A stretch of DNA of 64,000 bases from assembly GCF_014596475.1 (NCBI RefSeq), contig NZ_MECJ01000001.1, forward strand, positions 62,001 through 126,000, read 5' to 3'. Positions 1 to 7,182 of this stretch are shown one piece after another (position 1 is the stretch's first letter; every line of letters starts with the position of its first letter). This DNA is from Streptomyces sp. CBMA152 (GTDB lineage: Bacteria > Actinomycetota > Actinomycetes > Streptomycetales > Streptomycetaceae). The position numbers were made by a program, and so were the translations under genes. The notes below the pieces were generated by a model. That model was not told the origin of the DNA, searched no databases, and worked only from the letters and a program-made list of their open reading frames with translations.

Positions 1-336
1 GCCGCGCAGGCCGCGGAGGAGGCGTTCGAGCAAGGGCAGGGGTGGCCGTACGTGGAGGCGGTGCTCGCCCGCACCGAGGCCCTGGGCTCGCAGGGAGAGC
101 GCGTGCTGCTCGATGTCGCGCGTGAACTCGGCCTGGACGTCGAGGAGTTCGACACCGCGCTGATCGACGGGCGGCATCTGCTGATCGTCGACGCCGACGA
201 GGCCGAGGGCAAGGCGATCGGGGTCACCGGGACGCCCACGTACGTCATCGACGGCGAGCGGCTCGACGGCGGCAAGAGCCAGGCGGGTCTTCGGGCCCGT
301 ATTACCGAGATCGCGGACCGGCTGCTCGGCTCGTAG
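1..336 (+). CDS. DsbA/FrnE-like thioredoxin-fold oxidoreductase, C-terminal part
   Basis: The window opens inside this gene; frame 1 is open from base 1 and ends at TAG 334-336, so about 111 C-terminal residues are seen. A helical stretch is followed by the cis-proline segment GVTGTPTYVIDGERLDGGKS, typical of the end of DsbA-like (FrnE / 2-hydroxychromene-2-carboxylate isomerase type) thioredoxin folds, where the Thr-Pro loop faces the active-site cysteines. The CXXC region, if present, lies upstream of the window. No export signal can be judged. Actinobacterial proteins of this type are usually cytosolic. The family call is fairly safe; the substrate is unknown. Confidence 0.8.
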   Translation, partial: AAQAAEEAFEQGQGWPYVEAVLARTEALGSQGERVLLDVARELGLDVEEFDTALIDGRHLLIVDADEAEGKAIGVTGTPTYVIDGERLDGGKSQAGLRARITEIADRLLGS

Positions 337-362
337 CGCTCCGCGAGGGGGCTGTTGTTCGT

Positions 363-405
363 CTGCGGGCCGTCGTGGGCTGGTCGCGCAGTTCCCCGCG
401 CCCCT
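363..405. repeat. Intergenic repeat, copy A (conserved GGGGCGCGGGGAACTGCGCG core)
   Basis: A roughly 43-bp sequence lies between the stop codons of two convergent genes. Its core, read on the minus strand, is AGGGGCGCGGGGAACTGCGC followed by GACCAGCC. The same core occurs at 21867-21894, 40598-40625 and, inverted, 40670-40697. In all copies a CTGCGG(A/G)CCGT motif sits on the same side. This is a dispersed non-coding repeat; a role at gene 3' ends is inferred from position only. Confidence 0.75.
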
Positions 406-440
406 AAGAGGCGCCCGGTAACGCAGCGGACGGCGCCCCC

Positions 441-1277
441 TCAGACCAGCGTCTTCCCCCTGTTGTACTCCGTTGTCTCGTACCCCAGGGACTCGTACAG
501 CCTCAGCGCCGTGGTGTTGTCGGCGAAGACGTGGAGGGCGAGGACCGGTAGGCCGTCGGTCACCGTCAGGCGTTCGGCGAGGAGCATCAGGGCGCGGCCG
601 TGGCCCCGGCCCCGGTGTTCCTCGGCGACCGCCACGTCGTAGACGTAGGCGCCGGGGCCGGTGTCCAGTTCCCTGTGGGCGAGCCAGATGTGGCCCACCA
701 CGGCCTCGTCGCTGACCAGTACCTGGAGGTGGGTGCCCGGGGTCGCGAGGCCGTCGGGGAGGTTGGCGCGGTGGTCGGCCTCGGCCTTGGCGCGGGCCCG
801 GTCGGGCGCCATGCCCCGGGCGATCCAGCCGCGGACGTAGTTCTCCTGCTCGTCGTGGTGCCAGACCGTGTACTCGGCCTCGGTCATCGGGCGCGCGCTC
901 ACCCCTGGCGGCAGCGCGGGCGGCTCGGCCGGGAGGCGCTTGGCCATGTTGCGGCCGCGGTCGATGTAGCCGAGGGCCGTGGACAGGCGCAGGGCCGCCG
1001 TGGCGCCCGCGGGCACCGACGCGAACACCTGGCCGCAGCCCCAGCCCCGCAGCACCTCCTCGGCCGCGAGCGCGGCGACGGTCCCCCGGCCGCGCCCCCG
1101 GTCTCTCTCGTCGATCGACAGCCCTCTGATCACTCCCACGGCGGCGCCGAACCCGGCGTGGGTGGCGACCGTGATGGTGCCGACGCGGCGGCTGTTGACG
1201 CAGACGTCGTACGTACGGGAAGTGGCGCCGTCGGCGCCCTGCTGGAGCGGCCCGGTCGGCCGAATGGTCGTGGTCAT
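441..1277 (-). CDS. GNAT N-acetyltransferase with two tandem GNAT domains
   Basis: This is a 278-residue protein if it starts at ATG 1277 (MTTTIRPTG); an in-frame ATG at 1313 would add 12 residues. Two acetyl-CoA-binding signatures are visible: a degenerate N-terminal one, RGLSIDERDRGRGRGTVAAL, and a well-conserved C-terminal one, VAVAEEHRGRGHGRALMLLAE, followed by NTTALRLYESLGY. Tandem GNAT proteins often have only one catalytic half, and here the C-terminal domain looks canonical. Substrate unknown. The gene is transcribed away from the tRNA cluster, in line with pabB-pabC but separated from pabC by 78 bp. It converges on the DsbA-like gene across repeat copy A. Confidence 0.85.
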   Translation of the reverse strand: MTTTIRPTGPLQQGADGATSRTYDVCVNSRRVGTITVATHAGFGAAVGVIRGLSIDERDRGRGRGTVAALAAEEVLRGWGCGQVFASVPAGATAALRLSTALGYIDRGRNMAKRLPAEPPALPPGVSARPMTEAEYTVWHHDEQENYVRGWIARGMAPDRARAKAEADHRANLPDGLATPGTHLQVLVSDEAVVGHIWLAHRELDTGPGAYVYDVAVAEEHRGRGHGRALMLLAERLTVTDGLPVLALHVFADNTTALRLYESLGYETTEYNRGKTLV

Positions 1278-1355
1278 CAAGGCCGTTGTACCTGCCGGGC
1301 CGCCGCACGTCACCGGGTTTGACCGGTACTCGCCGTGTCCGAAGCCTCCGCGCGT

Positions 1356-2177
1356 CTACGGATCCAGGTCGGAGGCGGCCCGCTCGTCGAAGACCCGCAT
1401 CGCCTTGGCGGTGACCGGTCCCGGTGTGCCGGTCAGCTCGCGGCCGTCGACGCGGTGCACGGCCTGGATGTCGCGGAGCGTGGAGGTCAGGAAGACCTCG
1501 TCGGCCCGCTCCAGGACGTCCAGGGGCAGCTCGCTCTCCTGGGCGCCGGTCCACTCCACGACCAGTTCGCGGGTGATCCCGGCGAGGCAGCCGGAGGCGA
1601 GCGGCGGGGTGTGCAGCTCGCCGTCGAGGACCACGAAGACGTTGGAGCCGGTGCCCTCGCAGAGCGCGCCGACGGTGTTGCCGAAGAGCGCCTCGGTGGC
1701 GCCGTGCTCATGGGCCCTGGCCAGTGCGACGACGTTCTCGGCGTACGAGGTGGTCTTGAGCCCGGCGACGGCGCTGCGCTCGTTGCGCGTCCAGGGGACG
1801 GTGATGACGGCGGTGGTGTCGGGGCGCCGCTTGCTCTCGCCGAGGGCGACGACCAGCGTGGGGCCCGCGTCGCCCCGGTCGGAGCCGAGCGGGGAGAGGC
1901 CGCCGGTGTAGGTGATCCGCAGGCGGCCGAGCGCGACCGGGTTGGCCTCGATGACGGCGGCGCACGCGCGGCGGACCTCGTCGAGGTCGGGGTCGGGCAG
2001 CCCGAGGCCGCGGGCCGAGCGGGTCATCCGGGCGAGGTGGCGGGTGAGCGCGAACGTGCGCCCCTGTTCCGCCTTCACCGTCTCGAAGATGCCGTCGCCC
2101 ACGGTCATCCCGTGGTCGAGCACGGACACCTGTGCGGCGTCGGCGTCCCGCAGCCCGCCGTTCACCCAGATCTGCAT
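1356..2177 (-). CDS. pabC: Class IV aminotransferase, probable aminodeoxychorismate lyase
   Basis: 273 residues of the fold-type IV PLP family. The opening MQIWVNGGLRDADAAQVSVL, then GDGIFETVKAEQG, LKTTSYAENVVALA (expected PLP lysine region) and LCEGTGSNVFVV are all typical of 4-amino-4-deoxychorismate lyases and branched-chain aminotransferases. Its ATG directly follows the TAA of the chorismate-binding gene upstream, with no spacer, implying translational coupling. That neighbour makes p-aminobenzoate formation for folate the most likely role: removal of pyruvate from aminodeoxychorismate. A D-amino-acid or branched-chain aminotransferase activity cannot be excluded from sequence alone. Confidence 0.82.
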   Translation of the reverse strand: MQIWVNGGLRDADAAQVSVLDHGMTVGDGIFETVKAEQGRTFALTRHLARMTRSARGLGLPDPDLDEVRRACAAVIEANPVALGRLRITYTGGLSPLGSDRGDAGPTLVVALGESKRRPDTTAVITVPWTRNERSAVAGLKTTSYAENVVALARAHEHGATEALFGNTVGALCEGTGSNVFVVLDGELHTPPLASGCLAGITRELVVEWTGAQESELPLDVLERADEVFLTSTLRDIQAVHRVDGRELTGTPGPVTAKAMRVFDERAASDLDP

Positions 2178-3239
2178 TTACGCGGTCCTCCCACTCTGCG
2201 TGTACGCGCCGGACGCATACGAGCCCGACGCTACCGCGAGCAGCCGGGCCGCCTTCAGTTCGGTCTCGGCCCACTCCCCCTCTGGGTCGGAGCCCCAGGT
2301 GATGCCCGCTCCCGTACCGAAGCGCAGCACGCCGTCGGCGCGGTCGATCCAGAAGGTGCGTATCCCGACGGCGAGCTCGCCGGTGCGCCGGTCGGCGTCC
2401 ACCCAGCCGATGCCGCCGCAGTAGGGGCCGCGCGGGGCCGTCTCCAGGGCCTCGATGATCCGCAGCGCGCTGGACTTGGGCGCGCCGGTGACCGAGCCGG
2501 GCGGGAAGGCCGCCGCAAGCAGCTCGCGCCAGCCCGCGTCCTCGCGCAGTTCTCCTCGTACGGTCGAGACGAGGTGGACCAGGCCGGGGTGGGGCTCGAC
2601 GGCGCAGAGGTCGGGGACGGTGACCGAGCCGGTGGCGCAGACCTGTCCCAGGTCGTTGCGGACCAGGTCCACGATCATCACGTTCTCGGCGTAGTCCTTC
2701 GCCAGGAGGTCGGCCTCGGTGCGTCCGGTCCCCTTGATGGGTCCGGACTCCACGGTCCGGCCGGTACGCCGCAGGAAGAGCTCGGGCGAGGCGGTGGCGA
2801 TCTCGACGCCGTGCGCGGGCAGCCGAATCGTTCCGGCGAAGGGGGCGGGGTTGCCCCGGGCGAGCAGTGCGGTGAGCGCGTCGACGTCGGCGGCGGCCGG
2901 ATCGGGCAGCGCGGCGGTCAGGACGCGGCAGAGGTTCGCCTGGTAGACCTCGCCGGCCGCGATGTACTCGCGGATGCGGCGGACGCCCGCGGTGTACGCG
3001 GCGCGGTCGAGCGACGACGTCCAGTCGTCGGCGGCGGGCCCGCGCCAGGCGCCCGGGACGGGGGCGGGCACGGGATCGGGCCGCACGTCCCCGAAGCGGG
3101 CGCAGACGAGGCCGCCCTCGAAGTCGGCGGCGACGGCCCAGAAGCCCGCGGAGTCCAGGGCCTCGGGGTCGCTGGTCACATCGCGGAGATCGGTGGCGAG
3201 GAGCCCGCCGAAACGGGCCAGAGGAGCGAGGTCGTGCAC
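2178..3239 (-). CDS. pabB: Chorismate-binding enzyme, probable aminodeoxychorismate synthase component I
   Basis: 353 residues from GTG 3239. The frame stays open upstream through the tRNA genes, but that extension cannot be real. Chorismate-binding family signatures are present: ESGPIKGTGRTEADL (the PIKGT region), VRNDLGQVCATGSV, PPGSVTGAPKSSALRIIEAL and GELAVGIRTFWIDRA. The protein lacks the tryptophan-binding N-terminal domain of full-length TrpE and is short for PabB, so it resembles the compact actinobacterial chorismate-binding form. It should convert chorismate to aminodeoxychorismate, with ammonia from a PabA glutaminase encoded elsewhere. The partner lyase gene follows without a gap. 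Confidence 0.85.
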   Translation of the reverse strand: MHDLAPLARFGGLLATDLRDVTSDPEALDSAGFWAVAADFEGGLVCARFGDVRPDPVPAPVPGAWRGPAADDWTSSLDRAAYTAGVRRIREYIAAGEVYQANLCRVLTAALPDPAAADVDALTALLARGNPAPFAGTIRLPAHGVEIATASPELFLRRTGRTVESGPIKGTGRTEADLLAKDYAENVMIVDLVRNDLGQVCATGSVTVPDLCAVEPHPGLVHLVSTVRGELREDAGWRELLAAAFPPGSVTGAPKSSALRIIEALETAPRGPYCGGIGWVDADRRTGELAVGIRTFWIDRADGVLRFGTGAGITWGSDPEGEWAETELKAARLLAVASGSYASGAYTQSGRTA

Positions 3240-3380
3240 GGTTGTGAGTCTAGGGGCGCCGGGGTGGCGCCGCCGTGGAGCGGGTCGTACCGGGCGCGGA
3301 CCAGGGACGACGTCGCCACCGGACTGCCCACGACGGGGGCGCCGGACCGGGCACACCGCAGCACGCTGCACAAACGCGTT

Positions 3381-3409
3381 TTTGTACTGGCCCGGGAATC
3401 CGCTAGAGT
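3381..3409 (+). promoter_or_regulatory. Probable promoter of the tRNA cluster
   Basis: TTGTAC (3382-3387) and TAGAGT (3404-3409) are separated by 16 bases (17 if the -35 is read as TTTGTA). This is a good vegetative sigma-70-type promoter placed 43 bp before the first tRNA, consistent with a stable-RNA operon. Confidence 0.6.
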
Positions 3410-3451
3410 TCAACACGTCGCCGGGACGCGCAAGCGAAACGGAAACGACAA

Positions 3452-3524
3452 GCGGACGTGGCTCAGTTGGTAGAGCATCACCTTGCCAAGGTGAGGGTCG
3501 CGAGTTCGAATCTCGTCGTCCGCT
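3452..3524 (+). tRNA. tRNA-Gly (GCC)
   Basis: 73-nt cloverleaf. The acceptor GCGGACG pairs with CGTCCGC, the anticodon loop is TTGCCAA with anticodon GCC, and the T-loop is TTCGAAT. No CCA is encoded. First gene of a five-tRNA run. Confidence 0.97.
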
Positions 3525-3563
3525 CGATGTGGGGGATCTTCCCGAACCCCCATCTTCACTCCT

Positions 3564-3634
3564 GGTGGAGTGGCCGAGAGGCGAGGCAACGGCCTGCAAA
3601 GCCGTCTACACGGGTTCAAATCCCGTCTCCACCT
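3564..3634 (+). tRNA. tRNA-Cys (GCA)
   Basis: 71-nt cloverleaf. The acceptor GGTGGAG pairs with CTCCACC, the anticodon loop is CTGCAAA (anticodon GCA), and the T-loop is TTCAAAT. Only 4 bp separate it from the next tRNA, so the genes are clearly co-transcribed. Confidence 0.97.
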
Positions 3635-3638
3635 CCAA

Positions 3639-3710
3639 GCGCGATTAGCTCAGCGGGAGAGCGCTTCCCTGACACGGAAGAGGTCACTGGTTCAATCCCA
3701 GTATCGCGCA
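3639..3710 (+). tRNA. tRNA-Val (GAC), copy 1
   Basis: 72-nt cloverleaf. The acceptor GCGCGAT pairs with ATCGCGC, the anticodon arm is TTCCCTGACACGGAA with anticodon GAC, and the T-loop is TTCAATC. Identical by eye to the two copies downstream. Confidence 0.97.
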
Positions 3711-3759
3711 CGCAGTAACAACGAGTAACACCCGGTCCTGTATGGTTCAGGACTGTCCC

Positions 3760-3831
3760 GCGCGATTAGCTCAGCGGGAGAGCGCTTCCCTGACACGGAA
3801 GAGGTCACTGGTTCAATCCCAGTATCGCGCA
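3760..3831 (+). tRNA. tRNA-Val (GAC), copy 2
   Basis: Identical by eye to copy 1: acceptor GCGCGAT/ATCGCGC and anticodon GAC. It starts 121 bp after copy 1. Confidence 0.97.
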
Positions 3832-3880
3832 CGCAGTAACAACGAGTAACACCCGGTCCTGTATGGTTCTGGACCGTCCC

Positions 3881-3952
3881 GCGCGATTAGCTCAGCGGGA
3901 GAGCGCTTCCCTGACACGGAAGAGGTCACTGGTTCAATCCCAGTATCGCGCA
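3881..3952 (+). tRNA. tRNA-Val (GAC), copy 3
   Basis: Identical by eye to copies 1 and 2. It is the last gene of the cluster and is followed within 6 bp by a strong intrinsic terminator instead of the repeated spacer. Confidence 0.97.
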
Positions 3953-3957
3953 CCGCC

Positions 3958-3993
3958 CGAAGCCCCCGGCCTTCTCGAAGGCCGGGGGCTTCG
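3958..3993 (+). terminator. Terminator of the tRNA cluster
   Basis: A perfect stem of 16 bp (arm CGAAGCCCCCGGCCTT) closes a 4-nt loop directly after the last tRNA. Confidence 0.85.
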
Positions 3994-4041
3994 TCGTCGC
4001 CACCGCGGCTCATGACGGTTCGGCTCATCGTCCGCGCGTAC

Positions 4042-4089
4042 AAAAGGCGTTGCCCGGTCGGCTCCCCAGCCGACCGGGCAACGCCTTTT
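4042..4089. terminator. Bidirectional intrinsic terminator
   Basis: Perfect 22-bp stem (arm begins AAAAGGCGTTGCCCGGTCGG) with a CCCC loop and A4/T4 tracts at its ends, so it can act on both strands. It lies between the tRNA cluster and the end of the small leftward gene at 4177-4386. Confidence 0.85.
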
Positions 4090-4176
4090 CTGCCGTCCGC
4101 CGCACCCCCGTCCCCACGGGGCTGAAATGGCCGGATGTCCCCGACCCGGTCCGCTCTACCGGGTCCGGGGCGCCGC

Positions 4177-4386
4177 TCAGCGCCCCAGCATCACGCCCAC
4201 GGACGACGCCTGTGCGACCACCGCGTCCCAGCCGCCGAAGACGACTGTGAGCAGGGCCGCCAGGGGAAGGGCCATGGCCGTCGCCACCAAGGGGTGGCGC
4301 GGATCGGACCGGCGGGCGCCGAACGCTGCGGCATACGCCTTGCGTCCCTGCGTGCGGAGAACCGTCCGCGTTGCCGTGTCCGCCAT
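4177..4386 (-). CDS. Small conserved membrane protein, function unknown
   Basis: 69 residues from ATG 4386, chosen because AGGAGAGGGACC precedes it with ideal spacing; longer in-frame starts lack a ribosome binding site. The N-terminal third is basic (TRTVLRTQGRKAYAAAFGAR), and one hydrophobic segment (about residues 35-55, LVATAMALPLAALLTVVFGG) suggests a single membrane span. No recognised domain. The bidirectional terminator at 4042-4089 lies downstream. Similar small proteins of this style are common in Streptomyces, but I assign no function. Confidence 0.7.
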   Translation of the reverse strand: MADTATRTVLRTQGRKAYAAAFGARRSDPRHPLVATAMALPLAALLTVVFGGWDAVVAQASSVGVMLGR

Positions 4387-4594
4387 GGTCCCTCTCCTGT
4401 CGTATCGACAGCGGCGGGCGTCTGACCTCGGGGGACGAGTGCTGCGCCCGCCGCTTGACCTCAACATTAGGGAAACGGCGGGCGCCGGGCGTCATGCCCT
4501 CGTACCGATTGCCGGGCCTCCCAGGGGATGAGCGGGCCCCGATCGCGTACTCCCCTGGGTGGAGACAGCCCTAGGACCGCCCCTAGGGCCGGGA

Positions 4595-4861
4595 CTAGGA
4601 CTTGGGCTCCTCGCGAGGTGAACGCGGCTCCGCCTCCGACGCGTCCTGCCTCGGTACGGGCTGTTCGACCAGGGCCAGGACCCTGGTCGCCATGAAGCGC
4701 GCGGTGCGCACGACCGTGCCGCTGCGGGTGACTTCGCTCACTTCCACCACCCCTCTGCGGACCGCTGTTTCCACCCTGCGGCCCGCCCGGCTTGCCACCA
4801 CTTCATACGTACGAGTCGTGTCACCCGCGTCCACGACTATCTCCACTCGGTCACCCTTCAC
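4595..4861 (-). CDS. Conserved hypothetical protein, small and beta-rich
   Basis: 88 residues from GTG 4861, preceded by AAGGGGG at 9-nt spacing; the frame is open to ATG 4969 without a ribosome binding site. The body alternates Val with charged residues (VKGDRVEIVVDAGDTTRTYE, then VEVSEVTRSGTVVRTARFMA), suggesting a small beta barrel or sheet, and ends in a charged, disordered tail (EAEPRSPREEPKS). No family recognised. It is transcribed divergently from the Ser/Thr kinase at 5057, so the two may share a control region, but nothing shows a joint function. Confidence 0.65.
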   Translation of the reverse strand: MKGDRVEIVVDAGDTTRTYEVVASRAGRRVETAVRRGVVEVSEVTRSGTVVRTARFMATRVLALVEQPVPRQDASEAEPRSPREEPKS

Positions 4862-5056
4862 CGAACCAATCCCCCTTCTGCGACAGACCGTTGAGATCTC
4901 GCCAGGGTCAGCGAGCGCCGCGCCGGGGCTCTCTGACCACTCTTCAAGTTTCCCACCGGGCACTGACAATCGATCGGTCCACGAGGGCGCGGCCTATGAG
5001 CACACCGGCCCGGGGGTACGTAAGCTGTGCCACGTCAACAGGACCGGGCAGCGGGG

Positions 5057-6283
5057 ATGAACATGGCGATGATGCGGCTCCGGCGCGAGGATCCGCGTGT
5101 CGTCGGCTCGTTCCGGCTCCACCGGCGCCTCGGCGCGGGTGGCATGGGTGTCGTCTACCTCGGCTCCGACCGGCGCGGCCAGCGCGTCGCGCTGAAGGTG
5201 ATCCGCCCGGACCTCGCCGAGGACCAGGAGTTCCGCTCGCGCTTCGCCCGCGAGGTGTCGGCGGCCCGGCGCATCCGCGGCGGCTGCACGGCCCGCCTCG
5301 TCGCGGCCGATCTGGAGGCGGACCGCCCCTGGTTCGCGACGCAGTACGTGCCGGGGCCCTCGCTGCACGACAAGGTCGCCGAGGAGGGTCCGCTGGCGGC
5401 GGCCGAGACGGCCGCGATCGGCGCCGCGCTCTCCGAGGGCCTGGTGGCGGTGCACGAGGCCGGTGTGGTGCACCGCGACCTCAAGCCGTCCAACATCCTG
5501 CTCTCCCCCAAGGGCCCGCGGATCATCGACTTCGGCATCGCCTGGGCGACCGGCGCCTCCACGCTGACCCATGTCGGCACGGCGGTGGGCTCGCCGGGGT
5601 TCCTCGCGCCCGAGCAGGTGCGCGGCGCGGCGGTCACGCCCGCGACCGACGTGTTCTCGCTGGGCGCGACGCTGGCGTACGCGGCGATGGGCGACTCGCC
5701 CTTCGGGCACGGCAGTTCGGAGGTCATGCTCTACCGCGTGGTCCACGAGGAGCCGCAGCTGCACGGGGTGCCGGACGCGCTGGCGCCACTGGTACGGGCC
5801 TGCCTCGCGAAGGATCCGGAGGAGCGTCCGAGCACCCTCCAACTGTCCATGCGGCTCAAGGAGATCGCGGCCCGGGAGGCGCAGGGCGGCCTGGACGCGC
5901 GCCCGCCGGCCCAACGGGACCGCTCCGAGGCGGACCGTCCGACCGGCCGGCTGGGCGAGCGGTACGAGCACGACGAGCGCACCCAGCGCTACACCGAGAC
6001 CGGCCGCTCCACCGGCGCCGGGCAGCGGGCGCAGGCGCCGCGTGCGTCGGCGCCCCGCACCGGCGGCTCGCGCCCGTCCGCGCCGCGCGGCACCGCCCGC
6101 TCCGCCAGCCGCCCGAACGGCACCAACGGGACCAACGGCCGCCCCGGCACGCGTCCGGGCGCCCGGACGGGCACGGGCAGACTGCGGCCCGCCAACCCCC
6201 GGCTGCTGCGCCAGCGCCTCATCGTGTTCTTCGTGGTCACACTGATCGTGGCGCTGGGCATCGCGGCGGCCCAGCAGTTGTAG
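5057..6283 (+). CDS. Membrane-anchored Hanks-type serine/threonine protein kinase
   Basis: 408 residues from ATG 5057; ATG 5063, six bases after GCGGGG, is an equally good start. The kinase domain spans about residues 20-285: glycine loop LGAGGMGVVYLG, ATP-binding Lys in VALKVIRP (about 47), catalytic loop HRDLKPSN (Asp about 141), DFG at about 158-160 and GSPGFLAPEQ. A low-complexity Arg/Thr/Pro/Gly linker (about 290-380) leads to one C-terminal membrane span (VFFVVTLIVALGIAAAQQL). There is no extracellular PASTA sensor, unlike PknB. A TAAGCT -10 element at 5021-5026 would give a short leader. Substrates unknown. Confidence 0.93.
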   Translation: MNMAMMRLRREDPRVVGSFRLHRRLGAGGMGVVYLGSDRRGQRVALKVIRPDLAEDQEFRSRFAREVSAARRIRGGCTARLVAADLEADRPWFATQYVPGPSLHDKVAEEGPLAAAETAAIGAALSEGLVAVHEAGVVHRDLKPSNILLSPKGPRIIDFGIAWATGASTLTHVGTAVGSPGFLAPEQVRGAAVTPATDVFSLGATLAYAAMGDSPFGHGSSEVMLYRVVHEEPQLHGVPDALAPLVRACLAKDPEERPSTLQLSMRLKEIAAREAQGGLDARPPAQRDRSEADRPTGRLGERYEHDERTQRYTETGRSTGAGQRAQAPRASAPRTGGSRPSAPRGTARSASRPNGTNGTNGRPGTRPGARTGTGRLRPANPRLLRQRLIVFFVVTLIVALGIAAAQQL

Positions 6284-6302
6284 CGGCGTTGCGCGACGGG
6301 CT

Positions 6303-7118
6303 TTACGCGGGGCGGCCCGTCGCCACGGCGTAGAAGGCGACGGCCGCGGCCGCGCCCACGTTGAGCGAGTCGACGCCGTGCGCCATCGGGATGCGGACCC
6401 ATTCGTCGGCGGCGACCAGCGCCTGCCGGGAGAGCCCGTCGCCCTCGGCGCCGAGCATCAGGGCCACCCTGTCGAGCTGGTGCGGCGCGACCTCGTTGAT
6501 GGCCGAGGCCTTCTCGTCCGGGGTGAGGGCGAGCAGCCTGAAGCCCGCCTCGCGTACCGTCGCCAGACTCTTGGGCCAGGACTCAAGACGCGCGTACGGG
6601 ACGGAGAAGACCGCGCCCATGGAGACCTTCACCGAGCGGCGGTAGAGCGGGTCGGCGCAGTCCGGCGAGAGCAGCACGGCGTCCATGCCGAGGGCTGCGG
6701 CGCTGCGGAAGATCGCGCCGATGTTGGTGTGGTCGTTCACGGCTTCCATCACCGCGACCCGGCGACTGGTCGCCAGGATCTCCTCGGCCGTCGGCAGCGG
6801 TTTGCGCTGCATCGAGGCGAGGGCGCCGCGGTGCACGTGGTAGCCGGTGACGCGCTCGGCGAGGTCGGGGCTCACCGCGTAGACCGGCGCCGGGAGTTCG
6901 TCGATGACGTCGCGCATGACGTCGACCCACTTGGCGGAGAGCAGCATGGACCGCATCTCGTAACCGGCGTCCTTGGCCCGTCGGATGACCTTCTCGCCCT
7001 CGGCGATGAACAGGCCCTCGGCGGGCTCGCGTCTGCGCCGCAGCTCGACGTCGGTCAGGCCCGTGTAGTCGCGCAGGCGCGGGTCGTCGGGGTCGTCGAT
7101 GGTGATGAGATCAGCCAC
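6303..7118 (-). CDS. SpoU/TrmH-family RNA 2'-O-methyltransferase
   Basis: 271 residues. The N-terminal substrate-binding part contains LFIAEGEKVIRRA. The C-terminal SPOUT domain has the three family motifs: HTNIGAIFRSAAALG, ALMLGAEGDGLS and IPMAHGVDSLNVGAAAAVAF, which form the trefoil knot that binds S-adenosylmethionine. It should methylate a ribose in rRNA or tRNA; the exact target cannot be told. It follows the cobalamin genes on the same strand with a 64-bp gap and converges on the kinase gene 19 bp away. Confidence 0.9.
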   Translation of the reverse strand: MADLITIDDPDDPRLRDYTGLTDVELRRRREPAEGLFIAEGEKVIRRAKDAGYEMRSMLLSAKWVDVMRDVIDELPAPVYAVSPDLAERVTGYHVHRGALASMQRKPLPTAEEILATSRRVAVMEAVNDHTNIGAIFRSAAALGMDAVLLSPDCADPLYRRSVKVSMGAVFSVPYARLESWPKSLATVREAGFRLLALTPDEKASAINEVAPHQLDRVALMLGAEGDGLSRQALVAADEWVRIPMAHGVDSLNVGAAAAVAFYAVATGRPA

Positions 7119-7182
7119 AGGGTGATACTGCCTTGTCCTGGGTGTGGTGCCAACGGCTGGGACCGAGATCCGTTACCGCCGG

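Larger units (their letters stand above)
3639..3952 (+). repeat. Tandem duplication of a 121-bp tRNA-Val unit
   Basis: Units at 3639-3759 and 3760-3880 (tRNA plus 49-bp spacer) are followed by a third tRNA at 3881-3952. The spacers differ at only two positions that I can see. Both form a short hairpin around TATGGTT. In copy 2 an outer G-T wobble becomes G-C while an inner pair is lost, so the hairpin survives as a likely processing signal. Confidence 0.9.

Noticed and set aside
1335..3473. A 712-codon rightward open frame across pabC-pabB
   Set aside because: It is the antisense shadow of two well-recognised genes; such frames are common in very GC-rich DNA, and the translation shows no family features.
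3240..3599. N-terminal extension of pabB through two tRNA genes
   Set aside because: Runs through clear tRNA-Gly and tRNA-Cys genes; the conserved protein begins after GTG 3239.
3639..3952. tRNA cluster as attachment site of an integrated element
   Set aside because: The repeated tRNA 3' ends could mimic att duplications, but no integrase, excisionase or plasmid genes lie nearby, and the repeats are whole tandem units.
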